DNA from: Alphaproteobacteria bacterium
GTDB lineage: Bacteria > Pseudomonadota > Alphaproteobacteria > RF32 > CAG-239
Assembly: GCA_017452115.1 (NCBI GenBank)
Contig: JAFTNB010000044.1
Location: 1-17,617, forward strand
Reading direction: 5' to 3'
DNA length: 17,617 nucleotides
Positions 13,931 to 17,617 of this stretch are shown in pieces. The notes below the pieces were generated by a model, which saw only the letters and a list, made by a program, of their open reading frames with translations, was not told the origin of the DNA and did no database searches. How positions within the stretch are numbered: the stretch's first letter is position 1; the number at the start of each line of letters is the position of its first letter. The translations under genes were made by a program, and so were the position numbers.

Positions 13931-14788
13931 ATGAATAAAAAATATTTAATGTGTGTTATTGTTCTTATGATGCTGACAAGTTTTAATGTTAGAGCTCAAC
14001 AATCCGGTAATGAGATTGTAATGAATGAGATTGAAGCTATTCGTCAGGAATTACAGATATTACAGCGTCAGGTTTATCGTGAACAGAACGAATCTTATAG
14101 TAATCCGGAATCAATTTCTGACATGGGGGTTAAAATTAGCGAATTTGAAGAAAAGTTACGCTATATTAGTGGTCAGTTTGATGAAGTTAATCATAAAATA
14201 CAACAGTTAGAAAACAAAATTGAATTGATTAATAAAGATGTAGATGTCCGTATTAAAATGATTGAGGGAAAACCAATTGAGGGAATGAATAATACTAATG
14301 TTGAACCGGAAAAGTTTAAGGCACCGGTGGCGGTTGGAGCACCTAAATCTTTGACGGGGGATAGTATTTCTAAAGGTGATGATTTGGCTCCGGTTAAAAC
14401 CAAACCGATTGCACAGATTTATGAAGAAGGTTTAGAGGCTGTAAAAGCAAATGATTATATGGTTGCTGAACAGCGCTTTAATGAGATTTTACGTAAGGCA
14501 CCGGAAGATAAATTAGCAGGTAATGCTCAATATTGGTTGGGTGAAGTTTTTTACGGACAGCAAAATTATCAAAAAGCAGCGGTTGCATTTGCTAAAGTTA
14601 TTGAAAAATATAAATCTGGTTCCAAAGGGGCTGATAGTTTGTTGAAATTAGGTCTTTCTATGCAAAATTTGAAGAAAAATCAAGAAGCATGTCAGGCTTT
14701 TCAAAGTATGAAAACAGAATTTCCTAAAGCAGAGAGTAAAGTTTTGGAGCGAGCTGCTGCCGAGGTCAAAAAATTGGGGTGTAAATAG
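13931..14788 (+). CDS. cpoB: Tol-Pal system coordinator CpoB (YbgF)
   Basis: CpoB is a periplasmic protein that links Tol-Pal to peptidoglycan synthesis during division. The protein has 285 residues with a signal peptide (1-22, TSFNVRA, cut before QQSG). A coiled coil lies at ~28-110 (EIEAIRQELQILQRQVYREQ, then VNHKIQQLENKIELI), the trimerisation part. A flexible Pro/Lys-rich linker spans ~112-158. Three TPR-like repeats follow from ~160 to the end (AQIYEEGLEAVKANDYMVAE, AQYWLGEVFYGQQNYQKAA, LKLGLSMQNLKKNQEACQAF). AAGG lies ten bases before the ATG. It comes directly after pal, the normal neighbour, and two bases before tilS, so the two are co-translated. Confidence 0.93.
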   Translation: MNKKYLMCVIVLMMLTSFNVRAQQSGNEIVMNEIEAIRQELQILQRQVYREQNESYSNPESISDMGVKISEFEEKLRYISGQFDEVNHKIQQLENKIELINKDVDVRIKMIEGKPIEGMNNTNVEPEKFKAPVAVGAPKSLTGDSISKGDDLAPVKTKPIAQIYEEGLEAVKANDYMVAEQRFNEILRKAPEDKLAGNAQYWLGEVFYGQQNYQKAAVAFAKVIEKYKSGSKGADSLLKLGLSMQNLKKNQEACQAFQSMKTEFPKAESKVLERAAAEVKKLGCK

Positions 14789-14793
14789 TTGTG

Positions 14794-15900
14794 ATGACTG
14801 CTGTTTGGCAGAAAGAGTTTTTTAGTTATTTAGAATGGCTTAAAGCTCATTCTAAATTGGGTGAAAAGTGGGCGGTCGGTGTTTCCGGCGGAGCAGATTC
14901 TTTAGCTTTGATTATCTTGTTGGCAGATTGGGTGAAAAATGCAGAAATTGAATTGACGGCGTTAACTGTTCAACATGGTTTGCGTCCGGAAGCAGAAGAT
15001 GAAGCACAGTATGTAGCGCAGTTAATGGCTCAATATGGAATTGAGCATCATATATTATATTGGGAAGGGGAAAAGCCTATAACCGGTGTGGAAAATGCAG
15101 CGCGTCAGGCTAGGTATGAGTTGATACATGATTGGTGCGTGGAACATGAAGTAAAGTCATTATTGGTTGCCCATCACAAACGTGATCAGGCAGAAACCTT
15201 TTTAATGCGTTTACAGAGAGGAAGCGGAGTAGATGGTTTGGCTGCAATGGCGCCAATTAGCAAGTGGCGTGATTTGTTGGTGGTTCGCCCGCTATTACAG
15301 GTTAATCCGGAAGAGTTGCGTAAATATTTACAAGAGCGAAATGTTAGATGGGTGGAAGATTCGTCCAATCAGTGTGAAGATTTTTTACGAGTAAAAATTC
15401 GCAAGCTATTGCCGGAGCTGGAAAATTATATAGGTCTGACAAGGGAGAGAATTTGTAATACTTCATTAGAAATGGGGCGAGTGCGTGATTATTTAGAAAA
15501 GCAAAGAGATAAGTTTATCAATAGTCAGGTACGTTTCTATGATAAGGTGGTGGCGGCTGTAGCGCCTGAAATGTTGTTGTCTTTGCATGAAGAAATGGGA
15601 TTGCGTGTTTTGTCTGCGTTGTTGAAGAAAATCGGAAAGTTGACATATCCATTACGGATGGAGGAATTAGAACGTTTATGGGAGGCTTTGCAGACAACGG
15701 AATTTAAGGGTAGAACTTTGGGTGGATGTGAAATATTTATTTTACAAAAGAAGTTATGGTTTGTTACAGAATTGAAAAACAAACAAATTTTATCAAAAGA
15801 GGATTGGAAAAAATTTATAATTGAATATCCTCAATATGGTGGAAAATGTATATTGCCATATAAAGTCAGATGTGTTTTGTATAATGAATATATGCGTTAA
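14794..15900 (+). CDS. tilS: tRNA(Ile)-lysidine synthase TilS
   Basis: TilS attaches lysine to C34 of the CAU-anticodon tRNA-Ile so that it reads AUA; the enzyme uses ATP and is essential. From the ATG at 14794 (an adjacent GTG at 14791 is also possible) it has 368 residues. The PP-loop motif SGGADS is at 31-36 and the catalytic-domain motif HHKRDQAETFLMRLQRGSG at 127-145. A tRNA-contacting helical region follows, and the distal C-terminal domain is short or absent, giving a length at the low end for the family. There is no Shine-Dalgarno; coupling to cpoB through the two-base gap is likely. The next expected gene in many relatives is ftsH, which is not present. Confidence 0.92.
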   Translation: MTAVWQKEFFSYLEWLKAHSKLGEKWAVGVSGGADSLALIILLADWVKNAEIELTALTVQHGLRPEAEDEAQYVAQLMAQYGIEHHILYWEGEKPITGVENAARQARYELIHDWCVEHEVKSLLVAHHKRDQAETFLMRLQRGSGVDGLAAMAPISKWRDLLVVRPLLQVNPEELRKYLQERNVRWVEDSSNQCEDFLRVKIRKLLPELENYIGLTRERICNTSLEMGRVRDYLEKQRDKFINSQVRFYDKVVAAVAPEMLLSLHEEMGLRVLSALLKKIGKLTYPLRMEELERLWEALQTTEFKGRTLGGCEIFILQKKLWFVTELKNKQILSKEDWKKFIIEYPQYGGKCILPYKVRCVLYNEYMR

Positions 15901-15937
15901 TCTTATATTTTTAATGATGCTTTTATACAAAAAAATT

Positions 15938-15959
15938 GTTACATTTATGTTACATTTAT
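15938..15959 (+). repeat. Two tandem 11-bp repeats (GTTACATTTAT)
   Basis: Two exact head-to-tail copies (15938-15948 and 15949-15959) lie in the gap after tilS, close to where the sequence changes from alphaproteobacterial to Bacteroidota-like. I see no terminator for tilS here. Confidence 0.7.
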
Positions 15960-15989
15960 GTAAAACGAATCGATGAGAATCACTTTTTG

Positions 15990-16021
15990 GTTGCCATGAA
16001 TCCAATTTTGTGCTATATTTG
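15990..16021 (+). promoter_or_regulatory. Bacteroidota-type promoter
   Basis: TATATTTG (16014-16021) fits the Bacteroidota -7 box TAnnTTTG exactly. GTTG (15990-15993) matches the -33 TTTG in 3/4, with a 20-base spacer in the range usual for that phylum. No sigma-70 -35/-10 pair of proteobacterial form is evident nearby. The leader to the lipoprotein ATG is about 200 bases and AT-rich. Confidence 0.5.
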
Positions 16022-16045
16022 TAATTGACAAAATATTTTTATAGT

Positions 16046-16180
16046 ATGCAATTACAATGGTTGGCTTTTAGCCTTTATAAGTATGAAGCAATAAGCAATT
16101 TAAGCAAATTTACATATTTATCAAACAAACCTAAAGTAAACAGTATCAAACCGTTCGGTTATTCTGAAAGCATGCTGTAA
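16046..16180 (+). CDS. Possible 44-residue small ORF in the lipoprotein leader
   Basis: ATG at 16046 to TAA at 16178-16180 encodes 44 residues beginning MQLQWLAFSLYKYEAISNLS. It lies between the Bacteroidota-type promoter and the lipoprotein gene. It has no Shine-Dalgarno and no recognised similarity, and a frame of this length can arise by chance. It contains a short perfect palindrome AACCGTTCGGTT (16149-16160). Nothing else gene-like is seen in 15901-16229. Confidence 0.15.
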   Translation: MQLQWLAFSLYKYEAISNLSKFTYLSNKPKVNSIKPFGYSESML

Positions 16181-16229
16181 TTTTTTTCTAAGTAAAAAAT
16201 AATAAAAACAATAAAAAAAATTAAAAATT

Positions 16230-17617
16230 ATGAGAAAAAATTCATTTTTGAGTAATTTCGTAGCAATGGCTATGATGCTCGTAGTATGTGTATTGTCAGG
16301 AATTTCTTTTACTGCTTGCGGTGAAAGAGATTTGTTAGGTAATGAAATGCCGGACTATCCAAACCCAACTCCGGGTGGTGATGATAAAAAGCCTGAAATG
16401 TATGTTTACGGAGTGACTAAGATTGGTTGCGAAGTAACAAACGTTGAATGGAAGTCATCAGAAAACGTAACATTGTCAACTCGTGCTTATTCAGACGAGG
16501 AGATGGAAGGTTATGCAAATGCTGTTGTGAATCACAAATATTCTGCGGAAGTAGAATATCGTGATAAGAATAGCATCAACAATCCGGAATACAAGGAAAT
16601 GAGTCAGAATTATACAAGCAGTCTTATGGCTCGTTTGTACGGTCTGACTAATGCGATGGTATTTGATTCAGTTGAAGCTCTCGAAGCTGCAACTGGTAAG
16701 GTTTCCAAGGCTGAAGATAATCAGAACTATGAGCTTTATACCATTAATTTTGGTGGTAGTAAGCAGGTAGTGATGAAGCATAGTGCAACGATGTCAACAA
16801 CATCACTTTCTTTTGAAGGTGTGTCCAAGACAGATTTGTGCGATGCTGTTTTCAGTGCTCCGCAATATGACAGCAAGTCTTATACTAAAGTTACTTCTGA
16901 GAAGGCAGGAGACGATAAGGATGAGATGACAGTCAGAGTGAAGGAAGAAATTGCCAATGTTGGAACTGATAATAATGTAAGATATCTTTCTTTCAAGGTA
17001 TCTAACGTTTATGTAAAGAACAATAATGGCAATGGTGGCGATATTCCTGTTGTTCCAGTTGAAAAAGAAGTTGTTGGTTATAAAGTAATTGATAACAAAT
17101 TTATCGATGGAGCGACAAAAGGTAACATTGTGGTTATTTATGACGACCTCTCAGAGGAAGTTATTGGTAGCTTTAATGTAGCACTTAATCATTCTACAGT
17201 TACACCGCAAGATGTAACACAAGATGGTTTAAGTGACCTTTCTTGGAGCCAAGGCGAAACAACATCAGTGGCATTAGCTGCAACCGGTGAAAGCCGTGCA
17301 GTTAATGTAGAAGCTAATTGTAAGGTTGCGATTACAGAGGTATTTACATCTGTGACAAATCGCTCAAAGGTGCCAATGGCATTTAAGGGCGTTTGGGAAA
17401 TGGCAACTATTCAATTCCCTGATGGTACTTCTACTGAACTGGCAGTGGGTTCTTATAAACTTACTGACGGTGATGTTGAAGAAATCGCTTCTTCTGAAAC
17501 TAGCAAGACTATTCAGCATAGTGTTTACGCTTCATTCAATGGTGAAACTCCATCATTGCTTAAGGCAAATGTTATTTTGAACAAGTCTAGTGAACCGGAT
17601 GTTAAGGAATCTGAAGT
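16230..17617 (+). CDS. Bacteroidota-like surface lipoprotein (3' partial)
   Basis: The frame is open from the ATG at 16230 to the right edge (462 full codons), so the end is missing. A lipoprotein signal peptide ends in SGISFTAC with Cys30. It is followed by GERD, resembling the acidic residues after the Cys that send Bacteroidota lipoproteins to the surface. A Pro/Gly/Asp linker (PDYPNPTPGGDDKKP) follows, then beta-rich sequence rich in Thr, Ser, Val and Asn. A second low-complexity linker (NNNGNGGDIPVVPVEKE) near residue 272 separates two parts, a common layout in Bacteroidales lipoproteins. The upstream 30 bases are A/T-rich with no Shine-Dalgarno, as usual in that phylum. AAG for Lys and ACA/TCA codons are more frequent than in the neighbouring genes. 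Function unknown; a contig chimera is a real alternative to transfer. Confidence 0.7.
   Translation, partial: MRKNSFLSNFVAMAMMLVVCVLSGISFTACGERDLLGNEMPDYPNPTPGGDDKKPEMYVYGVTKIGCEVTNVEWKSSENVTLSTRAYSDEEMEGYANAVVNHKYSAEVEYRDKNSINNPEYKEMSQNYTSSLMARLYGLTNAMVFDSVEALEAATGKVSKAEDNQNYELYTINFGGSKQVVMKHSATMSTTSLSFEGVSKTDLCDAVFSAPQYDSKSYTKVTSEKAGDDKDEMTVRVKEEIANVGTDNNVRYLSFKVSNVYVKNNNGNGGDIPVVPVEKEVVGYKVIDNKFIDGATKGNIVVIYDDLSEEVIGSFNVALNHSTVTPQDVTQDGLSDLSWSQGETTSVALAATGESRAVNVEANCKVAITEVFTSVTNRSKVPMAFKGVWEMATIQFPDGTSTELAVGSYKLTDGDVEEIASSETSKTIQHSVYASFNGETPSLLKANVILNKSSEPDVKESE

Noticed and set aside
15780..15900. tilS truncated by the foreign junction
   Set aside because: The frame ends in an ordinary stop and the length, though short, is within the range for the core enzyme; the possibility cannot be excluded but is not needed.
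1..17617. tRNA, rRNA, prophage or transposase genes
   Set aside because: No cloverleaf-like sequence, rRNA stretch, transposase or integrase motif was recognised on either strand.

Overview
The window is an AT-rich bacterial segment. Up to about position 15,900 it reads as one alphaproteobacterial chromosome. The evidence is a split ATP synthase layout with F0 genes atpI-atpB-atpE-atpF'-atpF standing apart from F1, a dciA (DUF721)/DsbA-like pair, a pal-cpoB-tilS run, an alphaproteobacterial-type prephenate dehydratase, and palindromic intergenic repeats of the 'GTCATCCTCGGACTTGATCCGAGGATGAC' kind (written in full only by position below). Low GC, secreted Cys-rich DUF1566 proteins and these repeats suggest a host- or gut-associated lineage; that last step is inference.

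Layout. 1-4,900 is an accessory surface/secreted region. It holds a large repetitive PilV/shufflon-like or tail-fibre-like adhesin cut by the left edge, an unrecognised exported protein with four cysteines, and a Cys-rich secreted DUF1566/C-type-lectin-like protein. The last 35-40 codons of that third gene look like the variable region of a diversity-generating retroelement (DGR) target. They are followed by three 8-bp tandem repeats and a 19-bp GC-rich hairpin with an ultra-stable GCGAAGC tip. Palindromic repeats lie inside the 5' end of this gene and between it and rpoD.

4,976-15,900 is mostly housekeeping. It carries rpoD with an unusually long acidic insert, a convergent isolated fliO-fliP pair with its own promoter, dciA and a membrane-anchored DsbA-like oxidoreductase, the F0 genes (atpE has lost most of the glycine motif of its first helix), pheA on the minus strand, then pal, cpoB and tilS. 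The genes fall into units bounded by clear terminators at 2,674, 7,045, 12,161 and 13,792. The terminators at 7,045 and 12,161 lie between convergent genes and may serve both strands.

After tilS, where many alphaproteobacteria carry ftsH, the character changes. There is a Bacteroidota-type promoter (TAnnTTTG), a long AT-rich leader without a Shine-Dalgarno, and a lipoprotein gene that runs off the right edge and looks like a Bacteroidota surface lipoprotein. This is either a contig chimera or a horizontal acquisition, and the junction probably lies between about 15,900 and 15,990.

The best candidate for an unusual system is the DGR-target-like gene with its 3' repeats and hairpin. No reverse transcriptase or template repeat is visible in the window, so the machinery would have to be elsewhere.
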